Source: Amblyornis subalaris | Lineage: Eukaryota > Chordata > Aves > Passeriformes > Ptilonorhynchidae | Assembly (NCBI GenBank): GCA_018881555.1 | Contig: JACAXG010000007.1 | Span: forward strand, 10,172,435-10,236,434 | Direction: 5' to 3' | Length of the DNA: 64,000 nucleotides | Shown here: one piece after another, positions 1-13,700 of the stretch | Layout: the number at the start of each line of letters is the position of its first letter | Position numbering within the stretch: position 1 is the stretch's first letter | Made by a program: the position numbers and the translations under genes | The notes under the pieces: generated by a model | The model's database searches: none | What the model was told of the DNA's origin: nothing | The model's input: only the letters and a program-made list of their open reading frames with translations

Positions 1-3000
1 CTATTGTTCCTACCACAAACCCTAGAGCAAACAGTAGTCACAAGCCTGCAGTTGTCACAATCCTATAATTTGTCAAAAGCAGTGAAAGCACAATTCTGTA
101 CAGTAGGAAAAAATGAACTGAACTTCTTTGGACTGTCTGTCCTTTAACTTTCCAACAATCTGGGCACTGAATTGAAAGATGTCCTCAACAGCTGAAGAAC
201 TGACACTATAGTAAAAAAATCTGAGTCACCAGGCAAGGAAATCCACACATTTACACGTGACTATTAGAAGCAAGAAACGATCAAAAGTAAGAAGCTATAA
301 CTTGTTCCAAAAAAAGTGAATTCTCTTCTGCTCCCTGCCAGAGGTTATTGAAATCACTTTGAAAAGCTCCCAGATATTGCCAAGTATTTTGTAAACTGCA
401 GCTGCCAACCCAAATCACTAAAAACTAAAAGCAGAAAGGGAAGCCTTCCAGAAAGTATTTAATGACATGGAATTATATCTACAATCACCTCCTTTCTCTG
501 GGATGCACAGCAAGTTGAGCCCTTCTTTGTGTCTGTTTTCTGGAGTAGGAGCTCACTGGAGCAGAAATTCCCTTTATATTTGTGTGTTGTGCAGCACAGA
601 TAATGTCACCCGTATTCTGCAAATACAGCACTGCAGCAGAACATCNGCACTTAGCAGCTGATTGTCAAAGTGACTTTATAAACTTAAAACTTTGTTTCTA
701 GAACATGGATGTACTTGGGACTTTTTTCAGTGNCTTAAACTGATAAAAGCTTCAGACAGCATTTCTCTACCTCTTCTTGTTTAGGGAATAATACCATCTG
801 GCATAAACAAACATTTTCTTGGCCCTTTTCTCCAAGGAATTTTAGGACAGATCAAAGCCGGCTGATTTGTTCTTCCACTCTTTTACAATATTACATGCAG
901 CTATTCAAAAGCAACCTAATTAGGAGAAAAATAAAAAGAGCAACTCAACAGCCCTTCTCTACACCTCATACCTGCTAGAAAACCAGTGGGTTTTACTGGC
1001 ATGCCAAANCAATATATGACCCCAGACTGCATTCATGAGACCAATCTTTTAAGTTCCCTAAGGCAAAAAAAGACCACTTGGTATGAAAAGCTTTAGGAAG
1101 GAAGAAGTTTTGGTATCTTTGTCTATAATGCCCCATATACCATGTTAGTAATTTAATGGAGGCGAGGACAGTAAAGGGGGACAATTCCTTTGCAAAACAA
1201 AATGCCAAAGACCTTGTGTAAAGTACAAATTTACCAGTTTCATAAGAGGGTTGGCAACTTTTTGCATGCTACATTGTTTTAAATGAAATGAACTCTCCTG
1301 GGTGTCATAATCTGTTAGTTAATACTGNAAGTGGCCTGAAGGCCCCGTAACAAATGCGACCTTCAAAAACAGCAGCTCAGATACTCTAAATGCACATCAA
1401 ACCAACCAAAATGGTCATAATTCAGTAATCCCTTAAAGCTGANCTCCATTTGACACAGAACAAATCACTACTTTGAGCTTTGGGACAGAAACATATTCTT
1501 AAACTTGGAGTTTTCAGCTCCCTCCTTCTTTGAGATGNTTATTACCCATCACTTATAGCATTTAATAAGCCATGGTTTAGGGAATTGACTGCGAACTACA
1601 GATACTCTTGTACCACAAACCAGACCATAGATGCAACACAAAAATATGTTTTGCTATTTTTGTACATCACTCTGGTNTACAAAGTCCCAGAGTGACCTTA
1701 TCAGGATTCTGTACCAGGGAGTCAGTTATTTTACTGTAGCACACCTATCGGACAGACAACAGGAAGATGTAGAAAGTTATAGGAAGACAACAGAAAGAGT
1801 AAAGCACGCTGATCCATCAGAAAAAAAACATCTGTGAAAAGCCAAAACAAGAAAGGAATAGGAATAGAAGAAGAAGGCCATTGNTTGCAGCAAATTACAA
1901 CTGAATCTGTCTCATCACACCGATATGTGCATACATCAAAAAACATGTCAAATGTCTAAAATAAATAAGAATAAATGAGAAATGCACAAATAGAGAGCCT
2001 TCCTTCAAAAAAGTTACTTTGGCTGGTTTTTTTCTATTTGTCATTCAATGTGTTCATACATAGTTTCGGTTTAAAGTATTAAAAATTAAGTGGCAATATA
2101 TTTTCAATTTCTCAGACTACTGCCCATCTTGTGATCGCCTTTGATGGGCCTTGGATGCTTTAAAGAATTAATTGCTCTGACTTTACTACAGAGCTACATT
2201 CCTCTAACAGAGCCTGCTTGTGCAACTGTTTCTCCCCCCTGGCATTCTTCCTAGATTCTCTTAAGTCCATTACAAAAGTAGGGAGATGTACTTTCTTAAT
2301 GGCATTTCTACTTGCATAGAAAAATTGAAAGCTTGTCAGCCTTCCACCTAGACCCAGACTACGATATTCTATCACGTCCTTAATGATTCNATCTTTATTG
2401 CAATGAATTTACAGGAGTTTCTGATTCTTTCTTTTGAATTGAATCCCAGAAACAAGCCCCCTCAAACGACAGGGAGTCATAATACTGCTATAGAAGTGGT
2501 TTTTCACGCTCTTTTAAATGCAAGGATGCTTTCAATGTATCAAAAAAATAAATTGCTTCTTTGTTATTAGGAATAGAAACAGAAATGGCATGTTTTTCAA
2601 GTTATTAAAGGAACTGAAGCAGAGGATAGTAATTATTTTCAGAATGTCCTTTCAAAATGGTCCTTTCAGTATTTCAGCAGTTATCCTAAGATGATAAATT
2701 CTAGTCTGAAAAAAATTAAGTTCTTCATACAAGGACATTTTATTCACCATCCTAAACAAAAGTAAAACTTTGTTTCTAGNTCTCTGCCACTTTACCACTG
2801 TTCTTCCTTTCCTATTTTCCGATTTTTGTTACCATTGAAGTAATCTCCACTATCCCAAAACGTGGAATCTGACTGAACAGTAGACACCATTTTAAGGACT
2901 GACTGAAGTTCACAGAAGATGAGTGATACCTCACATTTCAGCAAAAGCTGGCCAAAAGAAATTTGGGGTGTTAAGTTCAGGCATAAACTTTGGCAAAGGC

Positions 3001-6000
3001 AAAATAACCAACTACTTACATTAGCATGGCTCTGGGTACAGTATGTTCCCACTGACTCCTCTGCCTGATGTTTGTTCCCAAGCTCTAGAGAGANATATTT
3101 CCCAGCGCTACTCAATACAAGCAGCATACATGGACTCAGGGCTACTATGGAAGTAACTTCTACAGTGCCTGCTCTCTATGCTTCCCTTCCTCAGCAGTCC
3201 ATCATCTGCAAGAACAGCAAGCCTGGCTTTCCAGAAATCTTGTCCTGTCAGCCAGGTCCCACATCATGTAATTCTGGTGACAAAATTTATGCTGATGATA
3301 GCAAAATTTTGGCTACCTTTGACTAAATATTTCAAGTGACTCAACTTGGAGACGTTCTTTAGATCTCCTTCAAAACATATCAACCATAGGAACACGCCTT
3401 ACATCCTCTCCTATCAAGTCCTATGGAAGCAAGACAGACTGTTTCAGGATGAAGTGGTTCCACAATGAAGTCAGTACCTGTAGCTTTCTGATAACATTTG
3501 AATGCTATTTTGGTGGTATCTTTTCTGAAGCTCAGATACTGGACTCACTAAAACAAAACATGTTAAAGGTTTAAGGCAACTACCTCACAATATAAAAGGA
3601 AATGTTTTGAATGAAATGGTTTCAACCTCTGATCAAACGCTGCAGAATTTTCTGTTGTTTTTCAAAAAGAAAGAACTTACCTACAGTAGTAGAATACTTA
3701 TGAGAATATTAACAGAACATTTTACATATTAAAAACAACAAGACCACGAAACATATTTGAAAAGTTTTCTAAAAGACTAGAATACTTAAGTAGAAACACA
3801 CNCAACAAACAACTTGGTGGTTCTGGCACAAGTTATATTTACCTTCTACTTACNAACAGACCAATTCCAGCCATTTCTGTTTCTATAGTCGAAATTCATG
3901 CTGCTACTACTGCCATAAGAAATTCTACCCTCCTCTCTCTTTTCCCAACAAGAAACTGTCAAAGCCACCTGTTGTACACTACTAATGCTGATAAACGTAA
4001 TATGCATAATAGAAAATATATTCCCTATTCCAAAGATGCTTTTCTTTGCCTGCANTGTCTTGATCCAGAAAATTAATATATGTCTGACTTCAAAGATCAC
4101 AGTCATTACATTAATTTCCATGGCATTTCTTACATGNCTGGGGACTTGTTGGTGTGCACTGTTCAAGGACAGCAGCACACTAAAAACAGAGCAACAGTGC
4201 ATTCCCNACCTGAAATTACTCACTTTGTGCAGAGATTTAAATCTATAATTAGTTAGTTAAAATGCCATGGCAAAAAGCACTTTGTAGGGGAGGACATTCA
4301 GTACCTGAAGTACCACCTGAACGTGACAGGCTGCAGTGTGATTTCAGAATGAGATCCTGCCGTTTTGCACATGCAACTACAATGTGTGGCAGAATTACAG
4401 GCACAGCATANCCCAAGCTAGGAGAGTCCAGCCTCTGTTCTTTGTGTGGCACCTTGCCAATCATTACTTGGAAAGCTANGGTTTACTTGCAGTAATGCTG
4501 CCTCCATGATCACTTTGTTTATTTCACTAATTGCTCTCCCTTTTGGGAGTGATTTCTTAACATCCAGTGAAAACTTTCTTCCTCCTTTAGCTCCAGGCCA
4601 TACATCTTGCCCTAGAATCAACACAAGCATTTGCAAAAGCAAACAGGGAACAAAAATCCCAAGCTGGTCTTGTTTCATTATTTTTCAGTTTGTTTTCTGT
4701 ACAACAGATAGCAGTACTTTGTTGGTACAACACGGAAAGCCTCATTTGGAAGGGCCGTAGGCAACCACAGTTCTGACTGTCTTTAAAATATCATCTGATG
4801 TTCCAAGGGGGGAAAAAAAAAAGCATCTGAATGATATTCATATCTAACAGCATGCTGCATATCTGAATGCTATCCAGGATAAAATAGACCCATCTATATG
4901 AAAACTTTTAACCAGTCAACCGCCAAAACCTTTTTATTGCAATACCTGTAAGTCTTCCTCCTTCCTACTGTTGACAACAGCAAAACGCCTGTTCTCAGTT
5001 CTAAATATTAAGCCATCACTCATGACATTTTGGAATTGTACAGAAGTCACTTTTAAGTTTTTACAGACTACAGAAAATCAATTCTGAATCAAAGCCATTG
5101 ATGATAAAAGTAGATGCAAATTTGTTTATCTGTCTAGTTTATGATAGCTTTGTATTGCCAGGACAGAATAATGTGAGCAGAGCACAGCCTTAATCTGGAT
5201 AAAGAAACATGAAACCATTGCAAATACAGGAAGATCTCTAAATAAAGGCACAGCTTACAGATGAATACACATATTAAAATCTACAATCAATTTATACAAA
5301 TTTATCTTAGTGAGCTTNGCCACAAATTCTACTGTATTAAAGAAAACAAGAGCATTGATNGTGTAATAAATCAAAGTTAATGCAGACTCTAAGACATTTT
5401 CCATTTCATCCTCCTGTGTGACAATGGACACTATCCTGCAAAATATTATTTCCAAAACATCAGCTAACATCTGCATCCAGGACTGGGAGTTAAAAGCTGG
5501 AAGAATTAGGAGAGTTAGAAATTATTTCTCACCATAGGAACGTCTTAAAAAGCAGATATCAGATAAGGTAGATCTGTCACATAGGAGTGACGTAACGTGT
5601 TAAGGGAAATGCAAACAGGGCTTCAAAAAGCAATTACACCTTCAATCACTTCAAATGTGTGAAATACACTCTACAACAGAGACCTACAAACAGATGCATC
5701 TTGAAAAGATGGCANACTGGAGGAAATAAAGTGCAGTAGGACAAACACCTTGAAATATAATCAATTCAACCTTAGTACCTTTCCTAACAGAGCTCAGCAT
5801 GCTCAGACGTTAAATGATCCAACAATCCAGGGGAGGCTGCTTTTACCTGCATGTGCAATGTAAAAATTGTAATTATCTGGGACTACTCAGATCATTGGTT
5901 TAAGTTATTATTTTCCACACATTTCCCAACAAGGCTATTCTATCCACAGTAAATGAGGCTGGAAATATCAAACATAAATCACAATACCCACTTGGATATT

Positions 6001-9000
6001 GGGAACAGTCAGACAAAGCAGTCATATAAAATCCAATAAGCCATACCCTACTACAGAAAACACACAGAGAAAATGACACAGGAGAGCTCTCTGCTCAGTG
6101 AGCTGGCTGACATTGGTGCCATCCTCTGCCTAACTGCTCAACTCTTCCCAGGCTGAGAGGTTTCACAACACCTTAAATTCCAGGCAACAATTCCATTTGT
6201 GTTGCTTTCATGGCAATTCTGATGGTATAAAAATTGATAGCCACTTACAATTCACAGGGGGCAGTTAAATTCAGTAATTCTCTTCAGCAAATATCCTATG
6301 TCAAGCTCTGACTATGCGAACTGCCTGCAAGAGCAGAAATCTAGGACTAGTAAAAAGCACACAAATCCTGTAACTTTCCATAGGAGTCTGAGTACAATCA
6401 GCTCCAAAGTATTCTTTCATTAGGAACTCAAACGTGAGAAATACTCCAAATCAGTGGAAGGCTTCAGAATCTTGCTTTAATTTCTACATCTCTGTTTCAA
6501 AAATAAAAGTATCATTATATGTCTCTCAATAAGCTGCTGTGAGGCTTCCTAAATGCCTGCATGCAAATACTCTCTGTTTAAAAATATAAGAAAAAGAAAA
6601 ATTATTTGACAAAAAAAAAAAGTGTTTTAATCACTGTGTGTTAAAGTAGAAAATAAAGATACTCTGTCTTCTTTTTTCCCTTTTTTTCCTAATCCCAAAC
6701 CCAAACAAACTACCAGTGATCTGAAGCTGATGGAAAACAAAATTGGACTATAAAAACCCTCAAAAGACTGAGAGCTAATTCTTATTTCTTTTCCTCCAAG
6801 AACAACTCCATAAAGTCTTAGCTTTTCATCACACTAAATAAGACCAGATATACAATGGTCTAAAAGAAACCACAATGTAGACCATACATCTTTTCTCCCC
6901 TTCACCATCACAATTGTGCAGTGAAGGAGCCAGTGTTATTACGAGTTTTACAGATAACAAACAGAAAAGTATCAAACACCAATACAAAAGATCACAGCAT
7001 ATTTTTGTGCCTACTTATTTCCAAGTAGTTAATAAAGCTGCTGTCCTACTCGTCTCCTGAATCTCACAAACTGAAAACACAGGAAAATTATCTGAAGTAT
7101 GAAATACCTTGGGCAATTAAACGAACACCCTCCCAGTGCCTTGTACAAAATAAACAAATGAATAAATGAAACACATTTTATCACTCTCCGATTCAAAGCC
7201 TTCTATACATGCCCAAATCCCATCAAATAGATAAAAAGGATCTTGCATTTGACAGCAAACACCGTCCTNTTCATATTAATGTTTTTTACATTCCCTAGTC
7301 ATCCAGCGTTCTCATTTCTCACAGACTATGTTCCACNAGAAATTTACTCATTGTTCTACCAGCAGCATGTAGTTTTACTTTGTTACAAAGAGTGAATCCT
7401 AGGAACTCTGTGTGCAATCTAGTCACGTCCCCGCTATTACAGCTTTAAAACTGATGTTAGACATAATTTTAATTTAAGGTGTAACAGCTGCTCAGTTTTG
7501 GGTGCCTTTTGGAGTGGGGGTGGAAGGGGGAATAATCACAGTTAATGTTTCATACTCCAGTCCTGAAGAGCAGGTGTTCAGATGAAAGCTCCGAGATATC
7601 AATTTGAAATCAACTCCGAACATTTTCCACTGCTGACAGTGCAACAGTTGCTGATCGTTTTAACAGCACTGGCAAATCATCCCATGTCAATAACCACTTA
7701 TCTTCAACATAAGTGGGGTTATTTGCTTCAGCTTAGATCCCGAACTCTCTAAACTGCTGATTAAAGTTGTGGNTCTCATCTATGACAAGGGACTGAGCGG
7801 TCTGTGATTGGGTTTCAGTTCAGCAGGCCATTTTACTTGCCAAAATCATTTCAAGCAGAAGTGGAAGGNCAGTTCTGCTCCAGATGACCCAGNTGTTTTC
7901 CATGCACAATGAAATCACACGTTGAAACACCACCAAAGCTGCTTCCACCCGGAAAACAGGAGTATTCCTTCAGGACATATGGAGAGCCTCAGTNTCTTTC
8001 ATTGCGTCAATGTTGTACTGCTCAGCAAATAAACAAGAAGTTCCTTTGGCTGAGCAAAATGTTTTCCTGTGCTTGCTAATACGGGATGCTGAGACGAGAA
8101 TCTATCATCAAACCACAACAGGACACAAAGCCCAGCACGCTCTGAACTCTAACTCTGAGAACTCCAATCCTTTCTTGCACTGCCCTTTGCAACAAGTCTT
8201 TAGTACGGGCCGTGTCTAGTTTGTTCTCAGAACAGTGCAGTGAAATCCAAAGTAGGCACGCACGCCGCAGAAATGCAGAAACGTTGCTGATGAGTGAAAC
8301 GATTAGCAGGGACAAGTCAAGTATCCAGCTCGTAACTGTCACTGCCACCTGGCTCAGCTCCATTCGCAGACTCAAAATGAGTTGGTCTCCAACAGGCCAG
8401 CTAGATTTGCTTCCTACACTCTTTAGGAATATTAGAACTCACTGATNGAACTACTATGTGGCAAAATACCCAGCACAAATGTAACAGTTTGAATTGCTTG
8501 CAAGCTCTANTCTGTACCTCCAAGTACAGGTAACTCGGGAAGTTACACGGAAGGCCTCCATGGCTCTTGCCAGAGATGCACAAAACTGTTGTTCCCTCTC
8601 TTTGATGACCCAAACCAGTACCTCTTTGCAGACTTTGCAACAGGACACGGTCTGGAAGTCACCGTCTTGCCAGCACCATTAACAACTGCAGTAACGTGGG
8701 CAGTAAACAGCAGTCTCTGCTAAAAACCAACAGAGCTTGCATTATTTATCGCACCAGCACTCCATCTATCAACTGCCCTTACTAAGAGTCATCACCAGCT
8801 GTGTCACAAAAAAGGGGCACGAAACCTGGCAAAAAGTTTACACAAGACACTGGAATGAAGGTCTGGCTTTCTCACAGCAAAAAAGAACCTAATTTACGTC
8901 CAGAAGCTAAATGCAACATTCTTCAGATCTTTTGATCTTACGTTTTATAATAATTTCAGGCTATTCTTATTTCTTTTTTATTTGGTCTCGAGACACTGAA

Positions 9001-9960
9001 TTCAGAAACAAATACGCCACACACGACAACAATTTTTTCCATTAATTCCATATTTAGTTGCATTGCTTCTGCCTCTGGAGCCAAGAAATAAACAAACACA
9101 CATGACAGCAGGTGTAAATACATAAAACCCAGGTGTACGTCTAACTACTTCATCTTCTGCTCATTATTAAACCTTGCAGAGGCAAACAGTGCTTAGATGC
9201 AGTGTACTGAGCATAACAATCAGCATCAGGCCAAGAGGTCAGATCTCACTCAGTGGCATTTCACAACATTTGAACATTACACCCATGACAAGAATATGAA
9301 TGAGTTCCGTGCAACAAACACACACTTTCAGAGGGAGAGGCAAAACACATTTCTGTTGCCTGTGCTGTCAGTCACCGCCTCAAAGCAGCAGGTCTCTTGA
9401 CAGATACCAAAAAGGGGGTGAAAAAGTGCAAAGGAAAAAGAGACACACAGCAGGATTTCAGACTTCCCAGTTTTAGCATGTTTACCTTTACAAAAGCTAA
9501 AGATAAAATCACTGCTGTGGACTATTCTCATAAAGATATGTTTCNCCAAGAGCAAGTGATGAGTGCCTTGGGGGTTATAGCAGTAGTCAGCAGCAGCTCA
9601 CTTCTACCCTAATCAAGAGGGGGTTAATTCTTGCAAGGTAGAAGGAGAAAACCCATAAAATTACCAGCCCTATTGCTCACACAAAGCAACCACAAACTCT
9701 CTTGAATTGCTGGCAACAGCTCCCATTCCTCTGGAGCAGCTGTAAACCACCACAGTGAGGAATTAGTGCATGGAAGACAAACTTAGGCTGACTGAAGATG
9801 CCACAGGAAGACAGAGGAGACAAAGGGGATCATCCATCTGAAATGCTTGAAGAGAAAGGCCTGGTAGGGAAGCGCACAATTCAGACGGGGGATAGCACCC
9901 TTCTTCACCAGTTTCACTCCACCTTCATTTTATTCCCAAGCTTGCTGGCTGTATTCACAA
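1..9960. other. No gene recognised (left flank)
   Basis: AT-rich, non-repetitive-looking DNA with only short chance reading frames, none with a recognisable domain or codon pattern. There are scattered A or T runs, for example near 6608-6620, and single Ns. I see no CR1, LTR, tRNA or promoter-like cluster. It is most simply read as intergenic or intronic bird DNA. Small exons would be missed by eye. Confidence 0.6.
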
Positions 9961-9965
9961 ATCAA

Positions 9966-10115
9966 TGCATTCCTTCTTTCAAGCATATTTTTTTCCTCTG
10001 CACCTCATTTTTTCTCCCTTTTCTTGTTTTTTTTTTACTACATCTTTTATAACTTCCTTTTTTGCTTCTTCTACCCGTACTGTCTACCCCTTTTCTAGTC
10101 TGTCTGATTTCCTAG
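9966..10115. repeat. Pyrimidine-rich low-complexity tract
   Basis: About 150 bases in which the plus strand is overwhelmingly C and T, including several runs of six to nine T. The strand asymmetry is obvious by eye. It is a low-complexity tract and is not bounded by any recognised element. Confidence 0.6.
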
Positions 10116-10171
10116 TGAAGTGCCCCATGGCTAAGTTACCCTGGAAATGGGTATTTTGAGCTTTAAATTAT

Positions 10172-10534
10172 GTGATAACTCTACCTGAAATTCCTAATAC
10201 TGATGAGTATGTCTGCGAACTCCACACACAATTTGAGGCACAGCCTCAGGAGCCAAATGAAACAAAAAGCACACCAAAAAAAGTAACTTTTCATACATTG
10301 GTAAAACCAACAACTGGTCAAGTCACCCCAAAGGCAATTAGTGCATCTAAACCTGAAATAGCTCCACATAACTATTTTCAGAAACCCCAAGACCAGGCTG
10401 CTTGTTTTTGTTTAATTATGACACTGATTAGTGTCCCTAATCCTCCAAATTTAATAACAAAAAACAGCCTCTTAAAATTTCATCCAGTGAAACACCCAGC
10501 TGCCAAGAAACATGGACAAGCTCCCTCAGTGTAG
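10172..10534 (+). other. Unrecognised 120-codon open frame, probably chance
   Basis: An open frame that begins with GTG, not ATG; its first in-frame ATG is about residue 82. The predicted peptide is hydrophilic and rich in Pro, Lys and Thr, which is more protein-like than most frames here. A second frame follows at 10544-10774. I recognise no family. It could be the decayed body of a retrogene or retroelement, but there is no poly(A) tail, target duplication or splice pattern to support that. Chance is the default explanation. Confidence 0.12.
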
Positions 10535-10799
10535 AAGGAAAAGGTGTTCCTTAGGAAACTGTGGCCTTACACAGCTGTTCTTTCTCAGATATGTGAGGAA
10601 GTTTGTAAGAACACAGTCACACGATACCCTGAACTCAGAATAGCCATATTAACAGCCTTTCATCCCGATCCACATCAGTCCAGGGTCCATCATCCTGTAA
10701 TTCTCATGTTACCTGCCACATGTAGGAGTAATAACCTCCAAATGTCTGCTGAACAACATCAGCTTGTTCCTTAAACCAGCAATTTTCCTGGATGCATAT

Positions 10800-13700
10800 A
10801 AAGAAAAGGAAGAAAGACCATAAAGTCATGGGAAGTGCCATCGCTTCCACATTTTTTTCTTTTCTTTCAAGCGGAAATAAGGAAGACTGATCAGATTTTC
10901 ACCCAGGCCAGATGATTCTTCCAGAGCTCTCAAAATANAATTACAGCAACTCCACCAGGCATGGGGAAAGGCCATACTAAGTGCTTGACAGGGCCTGTGG
11001 AGAGTTACAGAGGTGGAGATGTAAGGGTGATGCCCNGTACTGTCAGCAATAATGAACTCTTGCTAATTTGTGCTCTTTACACAGGCAATGGTGAGTTTAT
11101 TCTTTTTTAACAGGTATGATTATTTGGTTACTCATCAGTAAGGTAGATGCTATCTAAGNTAAAGCCGGGGAGGCTTCTGGACAAAACCAGGGAGGAGGTA
11201 CTGATGCGCTGTTCAATTTAGCAACTGTTGCCATGGAAATATCTTTTTTACTGACTGCTGATGATTATCTCACGTTAGAAATGTGATTTATGCACATTCT
11301 ATGCGAGAGCAGAGAAGCATATTTATAAATGAGCAAAGCATGGTTACTCCAACATTAAAATGCAGTGTGCTCCATGTACTTTTCAAAAATACATAATTTG
11401 CCAAAACAGATTATTAATCATGAAAATATATTGGCCTTCTGCAGTATATAACCAAATTACCAGAGTAANGCAGAAGCCCTTTCCAGGTCTGAAATTAACA
11501 GGAACAGGAAATGTAATGCAATTCCCATTTTCTTCCTCTTATCTTCTCACAGGAATGGACAGGGAGAGAGCTAGAGAGACTATCTGGTCCAGCAGCTGTT
11601 ATTGTTATGAATTTACAAACGCACAGGCTGCACAAAGACATATTCAGCTTACTGCTGCAGGATTTTTGTCAGTCTGCTTCATAGCGGTCTTTGTGCCCAA
11701 AACTAGATTTTAGAATCAACGTTCCTCCAGAAGCTTAAACACATTTTTTTTTTAATCTGCTTTGTCCTCATATTTGCCTGCCAATCATCTCTCATTCCAC
11801 ACACTTTTTTCTATTTCAACTACATGAAACAGTGAATCCATGGGGATGATACACTTATTTTTGTGTGTGTATAAAGCAAGATGAGTGATGCCAAAAGTCT
11901 AACATCTCCATTAGTTCTGACAATTTCTTGAACTGGTAAAGGCAGAAGTGAGGTTTTCTTTACCACTTGTGAAAAAATACAGTGAATGAGACTAGCAAGG
12001 ATGATCAAAATGGATGGTGGAGACCAGAGTAGCTCCAAATGTAGGAAAAAAAAAAAAGTCTCTAACTGCAGACTGACCAAACAAAACACCTAGTCCTGTG
12101 AGGAAGTCCCAGCAGATCCAGCAATAGCTACCTAGACAAAAATTAGAGGTGTTGAAAGTCCCTGACTTTAGGTGCAAGAAACAACATATAATTGCAGAGC
12201 CTGCCTTAAGTTACAAGAACTCAAAGATCTCATATCGATCAGCCTGCACAAAAGCAATTTCAAGGTAAGGAAAGGAGGAACTGGACCAGTGGAAGTAAAC
12301 ATAGAACAGCATGTCACACAAATTGAAAGGACTGTGCAATTGTACAAAGCCACACAAAATATGATCAGTACTTGAAGCACCAGCAAAAGTGCAGGAAATT
12401 AAATGCCTCTTCTCCCACACAAATAGCCAAAAATTTATTCATACAAGACCTGCAAATTGTTTGCTGATATCAGATGTGATCAAGCTGTTCTTGTGTATAA
12501 GACATCANAGATTCAGAGTGAAAAATCTTTGCATGAAAATACCCAAAATGCAAATATGTTGCACCAAGGCAATGTAAGTTATTAGTCAGACTCCTTGTGT
12601 GTATCAGGTCTCATTCCTGAGCCATACACCCGGGGAAGGAAACCTGCTCATGAAGTGGAAGACTGGAATTCAACTGTACTTTGTTCCGTGTGAAAGCAAT
12701 ATACCCACACNTTTCAACTTAGTACTGCAGCTAAAGTTCATCTACTAGCCTGCATTTGAAAAAGGTACTTAAAAAACCACCTGAATTTTATGTTTGTAAC
12801 CTATGGAGCTCAGAGAACAGTCGGTAGTGAAATCCTCCATTTCAGGAACAAGGCCACTCTTCAATTCTCCACTTCNCTTTTAACATCCACTGAATTAATG
12901 TATAAAGTTAAAGCTAGCATGCATTATAAGCTTACTATAAGCAAAGAGACACAACACCAAAAAAGAGCGGATTACACAATAACCAGAAATTTGATGAAGT
13001 AGAAGAGTTCTTGAATAAGCCCAATTAATACATCAGTTGCTGAGTGACAACCATCACACGTGGGTGCAGAAATACATTCTTTGCAAGGACAGAGCTGGTA
13101 AATGGAGGCACCCACAGCTGAAGCAAACAAGCCCACTCTGCAGGAGCCTGGCCAAATTTAAGAGACACAGAGCAAGAATAGGATCCACCTCTACTTCAGT
13201 CATCTTAGCGAGGCTATACAGAGACAGCATTCCTCAGTCTCCATAGCAGACATTCAGTACAGCCACACTGCTAAAAACATACCTAGTCATCCACACANAT
13301 ACTGACAAATCAGATCAGAGAATCAACTGTCTGAAGCACATTCTTTGAAGGAGCGGGGGAGAAGAAAGAAAGAAAAAAAAGGAATATTTTTGCATTCGAC
13401 TTATTTCTGGGAATTAAATAAGCTGACAAAGTATTTTAGCTAATGAACACAAAGAAACCTGAAGGTGTTGCCAGCATGTAATAGCTGATGACAGGACAAG
13501 AGTATCGGTTCAGTCAGAGACTGAAGCTAGAGATGGCAAAGGACCAAGCAGAAAATTTTAAGGTCAGTCCAGGTAAAATTCAGCTTGTAGTGAAAGAGAC
13601 AAATGCATGAGACACCTACTCCTCCTGACTGACAGAACCCAGTCAGTGAATTCAAAGTCACTTCTAAATCTGAAATCGTAAAGATTGTTTCAGAACATCC

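Noticed and set aside
3285..3325. Short IYADDSK-like translation resembling a reverse transcriptase YxDD motif
   Set aside because: No flanking RT blocks, LTR or CR1 landmarks. A four-residue motif is expected by chance.
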